DNA of 64,000 nt from Candidatus Gastranaerophilales bacterium (GCA_900769645.1 CAAGHI010000041.1:76869-140868); one strand, 5' to 3'; shown: positions 1-8,891, counted from the stretch's first letter. Numbers and translations: made by a program. The notes: generated by a model from the sequence alone, not told the origin.

Positions 1-513
1 AATTATATTTATAAGTATGAAGGGCAATATAACCCTGTAACCCAAACAGATAATCACGAAATGACAGTTCATAGAGGCCGTTTGGATATCTTTAATTTGT
101 CTAGAAAACCGGGGGGCGAGGAACCTGAAATCGGCAAATTTATGACAGAAGCTTTCAAAATGCGTGACAAATACCTTGATGTAATTACAAAGGGAACGTT
201 TATTGAGCTTGATAAAACAAAGGACAAAAACGATCAAATCATCGCTTATGCAAGACATTTGAACGGCAAAACACTTCTAGTAGTTGCAAATAAAAATATA
301 AATCGTTCAGTTGCTGCAAATATTAAAGTTCCGACATTGAAGGCTAGTCAGGAATTGAAAAGCCTTCTTCCTTCTTATGGAAAAGAAAGTATATTGCAAG
401 CAAAAGACAATATGTTAAGTGTAGAGTTAGGACCAGCACGAGTTCATGTATTTGAGATTGATACTCCAAATATTGAAAAATACACGAACAAGATTTACAA
501 GCAGAATATATAG
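1..513 (+). CDS. C-terminal part of a glycoside hydrolase family 13-like protein (5' end outside window)
   Basis: The reading frame is open from base 1 to the stop at 511-513 (170 codons), so the gene starts upstream of the window; the ATG at 61 is internal. The visible part begins in the last portion of a catalytic barrel and ends in a small beta-rich domain containing a stretch like ARHLNGKTLLVVANKN, which resembles the C-terminal beta domain of alpha-amylase-type GH13 enzymes acting on alpha-glucans. No catalytic residues lie inside the window, so substrate cannot be named. A rho-independent terminator follows at 558-598. The family call is inference from the C-terminal domain only. Confidence 0.55.
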   Translation, partial: NYIYKYEGQYNPVTQTDNHEMTVHRGRLDIFNLSRKPGGEEPEIGKFMTEAFKMRDKYLDVITKGTFIELDKTKDKNDQIIAYARHLNGKTLLVVANKNINRSVAANIKVPTLKASQELKSLLPSYGKESILQAKDNMLSVELGPARVHVFEIDTPNIEKYTNKIYKQNI

Positions 514-557
514 GCTAATTGAAAGCCCTATTGGCACATTAAATAAACAACGAAAAC

Positions 558-598
558 AAGATGCAGTCTTGATTGATTGCATCTTTTGATTTTTTTTA
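558..598 (+). terminator. Rho-independent terminator after the GH13-like gene
   Basis: A perfect 8-bp stem AAGATGCA / TGCATCTT (558-565 and 578-585) with a 12-nt loop is followed by a T-rich tail (591-597). It sits between the GH13-like gene and panD. Confidence 0.8.
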
Positions 599-646
599 AT
601 GTTTGAGCTAGAATATTGTCGCAAGAAATATATTAGCGAGGAAAAA

Positions 647-1003
647 ATGTTACAAGAATTTATAAGTTCAAAAATACACAGAGCAACAGTTACAGATGCA
701 AATTTGAATTACGTTGGCTCAATTACGATTGACGAAACTTTGATGAAAGAGTCAAAGATTAAAGAATGGCAAAAAGTTGATATTTTAGATATCAATAATG
801 GCGAAAGATTTCACACTTATGTAATCAAGGGTGAACCTGATTCTGGCATGATTTGTTTGAATGGTGCAGCTGCAAGAAAAGTTCAACCTGGGGATAAGGT
901 TATAATTATCGCTTATGGTTTGTATAATCCGGAAGAATTGGAAGGCTATAAACCGACTATTGTAATCGTTGATGATAAAAATAAAGTTGTAGAAAAACAT
1001 TAA
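647..1003 (+). CDS. panD: Aspartate 1-decarboxylase precursor PanD
   Basis: Makes beta-alanine from L-aspartate for pantothenate/CoA synthesis; the proenzyme self-cleaves to form a pyruvoyl group. The 118-residue product matches the usual length. The self-cleavage site Gly24-Ser25 is visible in NYVGS, and the conserved LNGAAAR segment lies around residues 70-76. The start at 647 is preferred over an in-frame ATG at 599 because a GAGG ribosome-binding site (638-641) precedes it and the upstream ATG lies in the previous terminator tail. It complements coaD (13.1-13.6 kb) in the same pathway. Confidence 0.95.
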   Translation: MLQEFISSKIHRATVTDANLNYVGSITIDETLMKESKIKEWQKVDILDINNGERFHTYVIKGEPDSGMICLNGAAARKVQPGDKVIIIAYGLYNPEELEGYKPTIVIVDDKNKVVEKH

Positions 1004-1022
1004 TAAGAGTTCGTAATAATAT

Positions 1023-1349
1023 AGGCTGGATTCTTTCGGTTCAGAAGAACCACAGAATGACGACTAAAGAAAGTAGGTCGGGGTACCTAGCCCGACATCG
1101 TTAATCTAATAAACTAGATTCTGAATAGCAAGAAAAATAATTCTTCGCTAACCGCTTAGAATATTTTTCTAAGCTTTCAGAATGACGACTAGAGTAGTTG
1201 CAATTTACGTAAGCAACTATCCGGAAACAGTCACTCCGGACTACGATCCGGAGTCTATTTTTTATAGATTCTGAATAAGACGAAAAGCGACATTGGACGC
1301 TAGATTTTCTGTCTTTTCAGAATGACGACAACGTAATAGAATGACGAGC
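1023..1349. repeat. Cluster of short inverted repeats ending in CAGAATGACGAC
   Basis: This 363-nt gene-free stretch (1004-1366) holds no ORF but several related units. CAGAATGACGAC occurs at 1053, 1178 and 1318, with a degenerate copy near 1339. AGATTCTGAATA occurs at about 1116 and 1266, so ATTCTGAA...TTCAGAAT forms two inverted repeats of about 65-75 nt. Internal hairpins include GCTTAGAA/TTCTAAGC and a short TCGGG...CCCGA near 1078-1095 that resembles hairpins at 16.75 kb and 58.58 kb. Probably a mobile palindromic (REP/MITE-like) family. Confidence 0.7.
1233..1263. terminator. Possible terminator hairpin downstream of panD
   Basis: ACTCCGGA (1233-1240) and TCCGGAGT (1247-1254) form a perfect 8-bp stem with a 6-nt loop, followed on the plus strand by a T-rich tail (1256-1263). 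It could terminate panD transcription, though it lies within the repeat cluster. Confidence 0.55.
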
Positions 1350-1366
1350 ATAGTGTCAATTCGCGT

Positions 1367-1867
1367 TTACCTATAATTCGTAAATTGCAAAGGGTAATCA
1401 TATTTTTCTTCATTCGATCTTAAAAGTTGAATTACTTCTTGCAAAACGTCTTTATCTTTGCCGGAAACACGAACTTGATCGCCTTGAATTGAGGCTTGAA
1501 CTTTCTTTTTGCTGTCTTTAATATCAGATACAATCTTTTTGGCAAGTTCCTGTGTAAGTCCTTTTTTAAGTTTAAATACTTGTCGAACTTGTCCGCCGAG
1601 AGCGTTTTCAACAGGTTGAGCGTCTAAAATTCGTGTGCTCAAGTTCCGTTTTACAAGTTTAGTTTGCAAAATGTCTATGATATTTCTCAATTTCATATCG
1701 TCATTTGTCGTAATCGTAATGGTTTTATCAGCTTCCAATTCCACTGACGAATTTGAATCTTTTAGGTCAAATCTTGATGACACATCTCTTTTGACCTGAT
1801 CGACGGCATTTACAAGTTCTTGTCTATCAAATTCTGAAACTATATCAAAACTACAATCTTTTGCCAT
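1367..1867 (-). CDS. yajQ: YajQ family nucleotide-binding protein (DUF520)
   Basis: The 166-residue product is full length for the YajQ/UPF0234 family, with the typical start (SFDIVSEFDRQELVNAVDQ), two ferredoxin-like halves and the conserved IQGDQVRVSGKDKDVLQEVI region near the end. Family members bind nucleotides, in some species cyclic di-GMP, and act in the cytoplasm. Start ATG at 1867 is preceded by GGGAG. The protein family is clear; the ligand and physiological role here are not known. Confidence 0.92.
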   Translation of the reverse strand: MAKDCSFDIVSEFDRQELVNAVDQVKRDVSSRFDLKDSNSSVELEADKTITITTNDDMKLRNIIDILQTKLVKRNLSTRILDAQPVENALGGQVRQVFKLKKGLTQELAKKIVSDIKDSKKKVQASIQGDQVRVSGKDKDVLQEVIQLLRSNEEKYDYPLQFTNYR

Positions 1868-1943
1868 ATTTAACTCCCTTCTTTTTTTTGAAACCTTTGT
1901 GATTGTGCGAATTGAATCGCTTCTATAAACGGATTATAGCATA

Positions 1944-1976
1944 GAAAAGTGCAAGATGAAAGACCTTGCACTTATT
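1944..1976 (-). terminator. Terminator hairpin of the 2018-2446 gene
   Basis: AAGTGCAAG (1947-1955) and CTTGCACTT (1965-1973) make a perfect 9-bp stem; read on the minus strand the hairpin is followed by TTTTCT. It lies between the hypothetical gene and yajQ. Confidence 0.65.
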
Positions 1977-2017
1977 TACAATTTTGGGGTTGTATATTTA
2001 TTGTTATATCAAGTCAA

Positions 2018-2446
2018 TTAAGGCGTTGCGGCTTTTTTACGTTTAAATAGTCTCGTGAACCAGTTGCCTTTCTTTGGTTTGCCGGTGACGAAGTTTTTTA
2101 GAGAAGTCCAGCAATTTTGAGCATATTTTTTCAAACCACCGGCTTTTCTAATACTTTTTCTTAAAACTGGAATGCTACCAAGTGCGATTGCGCCGCCAAT
2201 TACCCAAAGTGCTTTTTTAAGAGTCGCTTTGTCCTGATTTTCTTTTTGGTGCATAATTTCAACTTTATCCCTGTCGGGTTGTTGACGCATTTGAATTCTG
2301 CCGAGGTATGAAGTTCCACCGGTCATTCCGCCCATTCCATAACCGTACATCGCAGGTGGAATTCCCGTTGTATATGGCATAGCGCCAAGTGTACTATTTG
2401 CTAAGTCCTGATACATTATTGGTGTATCAAAGTCACCGCCTATCAT
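2018..2446 (-). CDS. Hypothetical membrane protein with Gly/Met/Tyr-rich N-terminus
   Basis: The 142-residue product is not recognised. The first 55 residues are rich in Gly, Met, Tyr and Pro, a charged stretch follows (about 56-75), then one hydrophobic segment (about 78-97, ALWVIGGAIALGSIPVL), and a strongly basic tail with many Lys/Arg. This suggests a single-pass inner-membrane protein with a cytoplasmic positive tail. It stands alone between yajQ and ftsI on the opposite strand to ftsI and has its own terminator. No function can be assigned. Confidence 0.7.
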   Translation of the reverse strand: MIGGDFDTPIMYQDLANSTLGAMPYTTGIPPAMYGYGMGGMTGGTSYLGRIQMRQQPDRDKVEIMHQKENQDKATLKKALWVIGGAIALGSIPVLRKSIRKAGGLKKYAQNCWTSLKNFVTGKPKKGNWFTRLFKRKKAATP

Positions 2447-2585
2447 AACATTTCTCCAAGTTTATAACTAACCTTACATTTATATAAAGTATTTTTATGT
2501 GTAAAAATTTACTTTTTGTAAAGAAATATTAATGTCAAAAATTTTCTTTAAATTAGTTAATATTTACGATTTTTCAGATTAATTA

Positions 2586-2594
2586 TGCTAAAAT
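2586..2594 (+). promoter_or_regulatory. Extended -10 element upstream of ftsI
   Basis: TGCTAAAAT (2586-2594) is an extended -10 match 28 nt before the ftsI start. No strong -35 hexamer is seen at normal spacing. TGnTAtAAT-like elements recur before many genes in this window, which supports the call. Confidence 0.45.
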
Positions 2595-2622
2595 TGAATA
2601 AGATAGTTTAGGGATAAAATAG

Positions 2623-4380
2623 ATGAGAGAAAGATTACGCAGGCGTGAACCTGAAAGCGAATTAGAAAAGCGTAGTAGGACATTTGAACAAGTTCTTGGA
2701 TTTTTGCAGCTGTTTTTTGTTGCGTTTATGGCATTGTTGATAATTTATTTGTTTTTTATTCAAGTTGTAGATGTCGGCAAATACAGAGCTCGTGCGAGAA
2801 GCCAACGTGTTGGACGAATTTTCTCAATGCGTGGTGATATTTATGACAGAAATGGAATTAAACTTGCGACAGATAAGGTTTATTGTGACGTTTATGCACA
2901 CCCTGCAGATTACGATCATACGCCGGAAGAGCTTGCCAAAATGCTTGCGCCGCTTTTAAAAATGCCGAAAGATACGCTTCTGCAAAAGCTTAAAAAGCCG
3001 GGGCCTGTAATCACTCTTAAAAAAGATATTGATAGAAGTACTTCAAAACAAATTGCAAAATTGCATTTGCGTGAGATTAGTTTGGGTAAGAAAAATACTC
3101 GAGAATATCCGCAAGGGACGCTTGCTGCACATGTTTTGGGGTATTACAATTTTGATGCTGATATTGCAAACGGAATTGAATATACCGCAAAAGATAGGCT
3201 TGAGCACGTCATTAATACGGTTAAATACCAACGAACTCGTGATGGAAAAATTATTTATGACTTTTCGACCGATCCTGTTGCAACAACTACAAATCCAAAG
3301 GGTGAAGATGTCACTTTGACGATTGATGCAGCTATTCAACACGTTTGTGAAAAAGAAATAAAAAAGATGGTTGATGAAAAGCACGCAGAACGTGGAACCG
3401 TAATTGTTATGAACCCTAAAAACGGAGAAATTCTTGCTTATGCTGTTTATCCGACTTTTGACCCAAATAATTATAGAAAAGCGACTCCGCAACAACTTAA
3501 AAACTGGACTTTGACTGACGTATTCCCTCCAGGGTCAACGTTTAAGACGATTACTGTTGCGAGTGCAATGGATTTGGGTAAAATTAATGAACATTCAACT
3601 ATTTTGGATACAGGTAAAACTTCTATCGGCAAGTGGGAAATCAAAAACTACGACTATGCTGTTCACCCGTACCCAGGAAATATTACGCTTGAATATTTGT
3701 TTGAACACTCTAGTAATATCGGTTCAATCAATGTTGCGAAATTGATGACTCCGGCAGAGTTTTATGGTGTTTTGAAAAAGTTTGGTTTTGGTTCAAAAAC
3801 CGGAATTGATCTCCCTGGCGAATCTGTTGGGCTTTTACCTTACTGGGCTCATTGGGATCAGGGTATTCATGCAACTATGGCTTATGGCTATGGAACTTCT
3901 GTAACTGCAATTCAGATGATTTCTGCAGTTCAGGCGCTTGCAAATAATGGTGTTCGAGTTACTCCGCACGTTATAAAATATTCTCAGGAAGAATTTGATA
4001 ATAAAATTCACCATACACAAGTTGTTCAACCTTCTACAGCACAAGCAGTTACAAGACTTCTGGCGGCGAGTGTAAACAATGGTAAATCTGTTATTAAAAT
4101 GGATAGATATAATGTTGCTGCAAAAACTGGTACTTCAAGAAAACCAAAAGAAGGTGGTGCCGGTTATACCCCATACACTTACACATCAACAATCGGATAT
4201 TTGCCGGCATCTGATCCGCAAGTCTTGATTTATGTAATGGTTGATAGCGCAAAAGTTGGTGCTATTTGGGGAAATACCGTTGCAGGACCTGTTTTCCACG
4301 AGGTATCAACGCAGATTGCAAGAATAATGAATTTAAAACCGGATAAAGTTGCGCCGGTTTCGACTAAAAAAATTAATTAA
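2623..4380 (+). CDS. ftsI: Peptidoglycan transpeptidase, class B PBP (FtsI-like)
   Basis: Cross-links septal peptidoglycan at the outer face of the inner membrane. The 585-residue protein has a basic cytoplasmic N-terminus, one membrane segment (about 27-48), a PBP-dimer domain with RGDIYDRNG near residue 70, and a transpeptidase domain with all three motifs: S305-T-F-K308, S363-S-N365 and K501-T-G503. murE follows 17 nt downstream, the usual ftsI-murE order of the division/cell wall cluster, which favours FtsI over PBP2 (MrdA). Start ATG at 2623 is the first in frame. Confidence 0.93.
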   Translation: MRERLRRREPESELEKRSRTFEQVLGFLQLFFVAFMALLIIYLFFIQVVDVGKYRARARSQRVGRIFSMRGDIYDRNGIKLATDKVYCDVYAHPADYDHTPEELAKMLAPLLKMPKDTLLQKLKKPGPVITLKKDIDRSTSKQIAKLHLREISLGKKNTREYPQGTLAAHVLGYYNFDADIANGIEYTAKDRLEHVINTVKYQRTRDGKIIYDFSTDPVATTTNPKGEDVTLTIDAAIQHVCEKEIKKMVDEKHAERGTVIVMNPKNGEILAYAVYPTFDPNNYRKATPQQLKNWTLTDVFPPGSTFKTITVASAMDLGKINEHSTILDTGKTSIGKWEIKNYDYAVHPYPGNITLEYLFEHSSNIGSINVAKLMTPAEFYGVLKKFGFGSKTGIDLPGESVGLLPYWAHWDQGIHATMAYGYGTSVTAIQMISAVQALANNGVRVTPHVIKYSQEEFDNKIHHTQVVQPSTAQAVTRLLAASVNNGKSVIKMDRYNVAAKTGTSRKPKEGGAGYTPYTYTSTIGYLPASDPQVLIYVMVDSAKVGAIWGNTVAGPVFHEVSTQIARIMNLKPDKVAPVSTKKIN

Positions 4381-4397
4381 TATATAAGGAGAAATAA

Positions 4398-5894
4398 ATG
4401 AAACTTGATGAACTTATTGAATATTTAGACTACAAAGATTTGATTAACTTTAAAAACATTGATATAACTGGGATTTCATACAATTCCAAAACGACTAAAA
4501 AAGGCGATATTTTTGTTTGTTTAGTTGGTGAGCATACTGACGGTCACGAATTTGCACAAGATGCAATTAATGCTGGAGCCGCTGCTCTTTTGGTTGAAAG
4601 AAAAGTTGAAGGTACTAAAATTCCGCAAGTTGTTGTTTCATCAACTCGTCACAAAATCGCTGATATCGCAGACAGATTTTATTCTTGCCCTTCAAAAGGC
4701 ATTAATTTGATTGGGGTTACAGGAACAAATGGAAAAACAACTGTTACCCACCTTATTCAAAAAATCTTTGAAGAAAATAATCAGAAATGTGCACTTATTG
4801 GAACTTTGGGCTACAAACTTTCCTCAAACGGAGAGTACAGAGATGCAAAACACACTACTCCACAGGCTCCTGAACTTCAAGCGACTTTGAGAATGATTAA
4901 AGACGTTGAAAAAATCGATAACGTTGTCATGGAAGTTAGTTCGCACGCACTTGATCAAAACCGTGTTGGTGGTTGCAGATTTAATGGCGCTGTTTTTACA
5001 AACTTAACTCAAGACCATTTGGATTATCACATCACAATGGAAAATTATTTTAAGGCAAAAGCTTTATTGTTCAATCGATTGACAGAAGGTGATTTTTCAG
5101 TAATTAATGCTGATGATGAGTACGGTGATAGATTTATTGCCGAAGTTCCAGAGGGTGTAAACGTTTTCACTTATGGTGTAAAACAGCAGAGTGATGTAAT
5201 GGCTAAAGATATCCATTTTTCATTGAATGGTGCTGAATTTACGCTTGTAACAGGTGATCACGTGAATAATGGCGGAAAACTTGAACACAAAGTGAACCTT
5301 CACATGAACGGAATGTTCAGTGTTTATAACGTTTTAGCGGCCGTAACCGCAGCTCTTGCAATGGGTATTGACATTGAAGTTGCCCTAAAAGCTTTGCAAA
5401 ACGTAAAAGGTGTTGCCGGCAGATTTGAAGTTGTTGTCAAAAAACCGCTTGTAATCGTGGATTACGCCCACACACCAGATGGATTGGAAAATGTTTTGAA
5501 ATCTGCTCGTGAAATTACTCCGGCTGATGGAAAACTTATTTGCTTATTTGGCTGTGGCGGTGACAGAGATGCCACAAAACGTCCTAAAATGGGTGCTATT
5601 GCTGAAAAACTTGCTGATAAAATTGTTATCACAAGTGACAATCCACGTTCAGAGGATCCGCAAGTTATTATTACAGATATTATTGCAGGTTTGAAGTCTG
5701 TAAATACTGAAAACGTAGTTGTAGAACCGGATAGAGGTACTGCAATTGCGCTATTAAAAACAATTGCAAATAACAATGACGTAGTTTTGATTGCCGGAAA
5801 AGGTCACGAAAATTACCAAATCCTAAAAGACAAAACTATTCACTTTGACGACAGAGAAGAAGCTCACAAAGTCTTTGAAGGTAGTGTGATTTAG
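4398..5894 (+). CDS. murE: UDP-MurNAc-tripeptide synthetase MurE (meso-DAP adding)
   Basis: Cytoplasmic ATP-dependent ligase that adds the third residue of the peptidoglycan stem. The 498-residue product has the Mur-ligase P-loop GTNGKTT at 109-115 and the DNPR signature at 414-417 followed by SEDP, which marks enzymes using meso-diaminopimelate rather than lysine. A good AAGGAGA ribosome-binding site lies just before the ATG. It forms an operon with ftsI. The DAP signature agrees with a Gram-negative type wall. Confidence 0.96.
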   Translation: MKLDELIEYLDYKDLINFKNIDITGISYNSKTTKKGDIFVCLVGEHTDGHEFAQDAINAGAAALLVERKVEGTKIPQVVVSSTRHKIADIADRFYSCPSKGINLIGVTGTNGKTTVTHLIQKIFEENNQKCALIGTLGYKLSSNGEYRDAKHTTPQAPELQATLRMIKDVEKIDNVVMEVSSHALDQNRVGGCRFNGAVFTNLTQDHLDYHITMENYFKAKALLFNRLTEGDFSVINADDEYGDRFIAEVPEGVNVFTYGVKQQSDVMAKDIHFSLNGAEFTLVTGDHVNNGGKLEHKVNLHMNGMFSVYNVLAAVTAALAMGIDIEVALKALQNVKGVAGRFEVVVKKPLVIVDYAHTPDGLENVLKSAREITPADGKLICLFGCGGDRDATKRPKMGAIAEKLADKIVITSDNPRSEDPQVIITDIIAGLKSVNTENVVVEPDRGTAIALLKTIANNNDVVLIAGKGHENYQILKDKTIHFDDREEAHKVFEGSVI

Positions 5895-5905
5895 TGAAAA
5901 CTGTC

Positions 5906-5938
5906 CTCTCTCCTAGGGAGAGAGTTAGAGAGAGGGGT
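5906..5938 (+). repeat. Purine/pyrimidine-rich palindrome between murE and nagA
   Basis: CTCTCTCC (5906-5913) and GGAGAGAG (5917-5924) form an 8-bp hairpin, followed by a further GAGAGAGGGG stretch. It occupies nearly all of the 51-nt gap and is compositionally like the element embedded inside nagA 740 nt downstream. Confidence 0.6.
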
Positions 5939-5945
5939 TAACATT

Positions 5946-6980
5946 ATGCAGACCAAACTAATAATTGAACAACATTTTCACGGTTGCTTTGGAATTGATT
6001 TTAACAAAGCAACTGTTGATGATGTTTTATATTTGTCAAAAGAAATTTTAAAATACGGTATTGGCGGAATATTTCCGACACTTGTGACAGATAGTGTTGA
6101 AAATATTAAACGTGCAACATCTGTAATTAAAGAGGCTGCATCAAGGCAAACGACCGGCATGGCAAAGATTTTGGGAATCCATCTTGAAGGAATTTTTATT
6201 AACCCTGAAAAAAAAGGAATTCATAATCCTGCACATTTTATGTTGCCAACGATTGAAAATTATAAGTTGGTAGAAGATGATTTTATAAAAATTGTGACCC
6301 TTGCACCGGAATTAATTCCAGATGCAGAGATGCAGAGAGCCAAAGAGGCAAAGTCGGTTTCGGGAAATGAAAACTTAATATCATATCTTCGTTCAAAGAA
6401 AATAAAAGTTCAAGCTGGACATTGTATTGGAGGAGATTTGACGGGGTGTACAGGTGCCACTCATTTGTTCAATGCAATGAGTGGAGTGGTGCATCGAGGC
6501 GAAACTACGGCACTTTCAGCCCTTGTTGATGATGAAATTTATACAGAAATTATTGGTGATGGAGTTCATGTTTCTGATAAGGCATTGGCACTTGTGTTCA
6601 AAACAAAACCGATTGATAAAATAATTTTAATCAGCGACAGTTTGCCTTGCACAGAGTATCCCCGCCACTTGCGGGAGGGGAAGCAGCTCTTAGCGAGCTC
6701 TGCGAGTGATAGAGATGCAGGGGAGGGGGAAGTTTTTGAATTTACTTTCGCCGATGAAAAAGTCTATTATGATGGTGTGAAAGCGACTTCCAAAGAAGGT
6801 ACGATTGCCGGCAGTACGACTATGATTCCAAAGATTATAAAACGCTTAAAAAATGTTGGACTTATGGCCGAAAAACAGATTTCTCAACTTATCCAAAATC
6901 CTTATGACTATCATAATGTAGATCTTGAAGGTTCTGTTGAATGGGATAATGATTGGAATGTAATTAAAGTTCACGCTTAA
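5946..6980 (+). CDS. nagA: N-acetylglucosamine-6-phosphate deacetylase
   Basis: Removes the acetyl group from GlcNAc-6-P in amino sugar/peptidoglycan recycling. The amidohydrolase landmarks are visible: HFHG near residue 11, GIHLEG around 82, AGHCIGG around 158, ATHLFNAM around 172, GDGVHV around 206 and the catalytic-type ISDS around 235. After ISDSLPCTEY about 24 residues rich in Arg, Ser, Gly and Glu are inserted (nucleotides 6658-6730) before the family resumes with VYYDG and GTIAGS. The insert falls in the flexible region after the active-site Asp, so activity may survive. Length is 344 residues including this insert. Confidence 0.88.
   Translation: MQTKLIIEQHFHGCFGIDFNKATVDDVLYLSKEILKYGIGGIFPTLVTDSVENIKRATSVIKEAASRQTTGMAKILGIHLEGIFINPEKKGIHNPAHFMLPTIENYKLVEDDFIKIVTLAPELIPDAEMQRAKEAKSVSGNENLISYLRSKKIKVQAGHCIGGDLTGCTGATHLFNAMSGVVHRGETTALSALVDDEIYTEIIGDGVHVSDKALALVFKTKPIDKIILISDSLPCTEYPRHLREGKQLLASSASDRDAGEGEVFEFTFADEKVYYDGVKATSKEGTIAGSTTMIPKIIKRLKNVGLMAEKQISQLIQNPYDYHNVDLEGSVEWDNDWNVIKVHA
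6658..6730 (+). repeat. Palindromic repeat element inserted in frame within nagA
   Basis: This GC-rich 70-nt block differs sharply from the AT-rich coding sequence around it. It contains nested hairpins CCCGC-cactt-GCGGG (6661-6675) and AGCTC-ttagc-GAGCT (6685-6699), and ends in a G-rich stretch. The frame is kept and no stop is created. It resembles protein-coding palindromic elements known from Rickettsia (RPE). Confidence 0.65.
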
Positions 6981-6991
6981 TTTACTAATAA

Positions 6992-8260
6992 TTAGGCAAA
7001 ATCCCAGATATAGTCTACGATTTCTGATGTTGAGTAAATGTTTTTTATAACAAGAAATTCTTTCTTTGTTTGCTCTTTTACGTAGGTCAAAGTTTTTCCG
7101 TCCAAAAACATTTCGGTATAAGGTTTTAGCATAACTGATGATATTACGACAACATCTGTGTCAATATCTTTGACTGTCCGTATCAAATCGTCTGTTGTGA
7201 TGAGACCAGAAACGGTTATGTCACGTCCCCAATATTCTGATTTTACAGGTGATACAACGACTTCAAGGTTTTTTATTTTGTTTAATTTTTTTGCAATGCG
7301 TTCAATTGCATAAAGTGCTGCAACCCCAGGGGCAAATGTCATTTTCAATGGCTTTTCAAGTGCTTCAGGTAATTCTTGACTTTTAAAATCTTCCAAAAGC
7401 ATTCTGAGAGAGCCAACTCCGTCATCAAGCTGATTGTAACTTCCGTAATATTTTGCCGGCGGAATATCTTTTCCTGCAAGAATAAAAAATTCGTCAGAAC
7501 AGCAAACTCGCTTGTACTTTGAAGCTATTTCAAGGGTTTCTATCGCACATTGTTTATCAACCTGTTTCAGGCTTTCTTGCCTGAACTGTGTAATTCCAAC
7601 CGGTACAATTGCCACGGAAAGAACTGTGTTTTTCAATTTTGCAAGGTCTGAAAGCGTGCGTTCAAGCTCTTTTCCATCATTCAACCCTGGGCAAAGTACG
7701 ATTTGCGCATGAAATGGAATTTTGTTCTTTCTGAACCATTGAAGATTTTCTAAAGCCTTTCCAGCGTTTGGATTTCGAAGCATCTTGACTCGCAATTCAG
7801 GATTTGTCGTATGCACAGAAACATAAAACGGTCCAAGGTGCATTCTCTTAATCCTGTCTCTGTCAGCATCGTTGAAGTTCGTTAGTGTAATATAAGTCCC
7901 TTGCAGGTACGAAAGCCTGTAATCGTCATCTTTTATGTACAAAGTGTCTCGCAAACCTTTTGGTTGCTGATCTACAAAGCAAAAAAGACAATGATTTAGG
8001 CACGGTTTAATCCTGTCAAAAACTGCGCTTTCAAAGACTATGCCCAAATCTTCGTCATAATCTTTTTCAAGTTCGATAACTTCAATTTCCCCGTCAGTTT
8101 TTTTAATTTCCAATGTTAATAAATCTGATTTACACAAAAAATTGTAATCAATCATATCAAGCATTTTTGTGTCATCAATGGACAAAATCTCATCACCTGA
8201 TTGGATTTCAAGCTCTTCAGCAATCGAGCCCTCAATTACAGAACTAACTATTGCTGGCAT
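6992..8260 (-). CDS. PDZ + radical SAM + DUF512 protein
   Basis: The 422-residue protein has an N-terminal PDZ-like domain (about 1-65), a radical SAM Fe-S motif C87-x3-C91-x2-C94, and a C-terminal DUF512 domain. This architecture corresponds to a family conserved in Cyanobacteria and Clostridia whose reaction is not established. ATG at 8260 is chosen over 8281 because GGAG lies just upstream in the mRNA (about 8272-8275) at good spacing. The first 17 bases overlap the 3' end of the PadR-like gene, suggesting translational coupling. Confidence 0.88.
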   Translation of the reverse strand: MPAIVSSVIEGSIAEELEIQSGDEILSIDDTKMLDMIDYNFLCKSDLLTLEIKKTDGEIEVIELEKDYDEDLGIVFESAVFDRIKPCLNHCLFCFVDQQPKGLRDTLYIKDDDYRLSYLQGTYITLTNFNDADRDRIKRMHLGPFYVSVHTTNPELRVKMLRNPNAGKALENLQWFRKNKIPFHAQIVLCPGLNDGKELERTLSDLAKLKNTVLSVAIVPVGITQFRQESLKQVDKQCAIETLEIASKYKRVCCSDEFFILAGKDIPPAKYYGSYNQLDDGVGSLRMLLEDFKSQELPEALEKPLKMTFAPGVAALYAIERIAKKLNKIKNLEVVVSPVKSEYWGRDITVSGLITTDDLIRTVKDIDTDVVVISSVMLKPYTEMFLDGKTLTYVKEQTKKEFLVIKNIYSTSEIVDYIWDFA

Positions 8261-8768
8261 TATCTTTCTCCAAACCTTCAACGAGGGTAATTAAATTTGA
8301 AAATTCACATAATGCATTGTCAATGACAACTTTTTGATAGAAATTTATGTGGTTGTATTCGTCATTCAAAACATTTTGTGAAAGAGTCTTAAACTGCATT
8401 GCACGTGATTTTACAGAGAAAAACAGACGTTTTCTCTCGTCAGAATTAAGGCAATCAGCGCAACAAAGCTTGGCTCTCGCATTAGATAAAAACTGTAGCG
8501 GGTTATCACTCAAATCCTCTAGTATCAAACGTTTCAGTTCTGCAATCCCATTTCTAGAAATTTCGTAATATACAGAAAGTTTTCCACCATCGGACATTGT
8601 TTTGCGAGACGTCAAACATTCTTTTTCTTCAAGTCTGCGAAGTGCTGGTTTAAGCGCTCCAAAACTCGGTTTTGTGAACGGTGCAAAGTTTTCATCAATT
8701 CGTTTCTGAATTGAGTACATTGTAAAATCTCGTTTTAATAAGACATAAAGGATTAATAATTCTATCAT
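8244..8768 (-). CDS. PadR-like winged-helix transcriptional regulator
   Basis: The 174-residue product starts with a PadR-type winged helix (about 1-85: LLILYVLLKRDFTMYSIQKRI, then PALRRLEEKE and YYEIS-NGIAELKRL wing), followed by a helical C-terminal half likely for dimerisation. It precedes and overlaps the DUF512 gene, so the two form an operon and the regulator may control it. Ligand and operator are not evident. A Cys-rich spot (CCADCL) in the C-terminal part is unusual for the family. Confidence 0.8.
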   Translation of the reverse strand: MIELLILYVLLKRDFTMYSIQKRIDENFAPFTKPSFGALKPALRRLEEKECLTSRKTMSDGGKLSVYYEISRNGIAELKRLILEDLSDNPLQFLSNARAKLCCADCLNSDERKRLFFSVKSRAMQFKTLSQNVLNDEYNHINFYQKVVIDNALCEFSNLITLVEGLEKDNASNS

Positions 8769-8828
8769 AGTTTTAATATAGCATAAAAATTAATGAAAAC
8801 AGTAATTATTTTATTATTTAATTATAAT

Positions 8829-8850
8829 GTCCCGCCGTCCGCGCAGGACA
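8829..8850 (+). repeat. Dispersed GC-rich repeat, copy 1
   Basis: The block TCCCGCCGTCCGCGCAGGAC (8830-8849) recurs inverted and identical at 45610-45629, and with two changes at 63951-63970. GTCC...GGAC ends make it weakly palindromic. It lies in the gap between the PadR-like and SprA-like genes. Confidence 0.8.
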
Positions 8851-8891
8851 TGACATAAATATAAAAATAGTGGAGTAGATGCCTCGCATTT

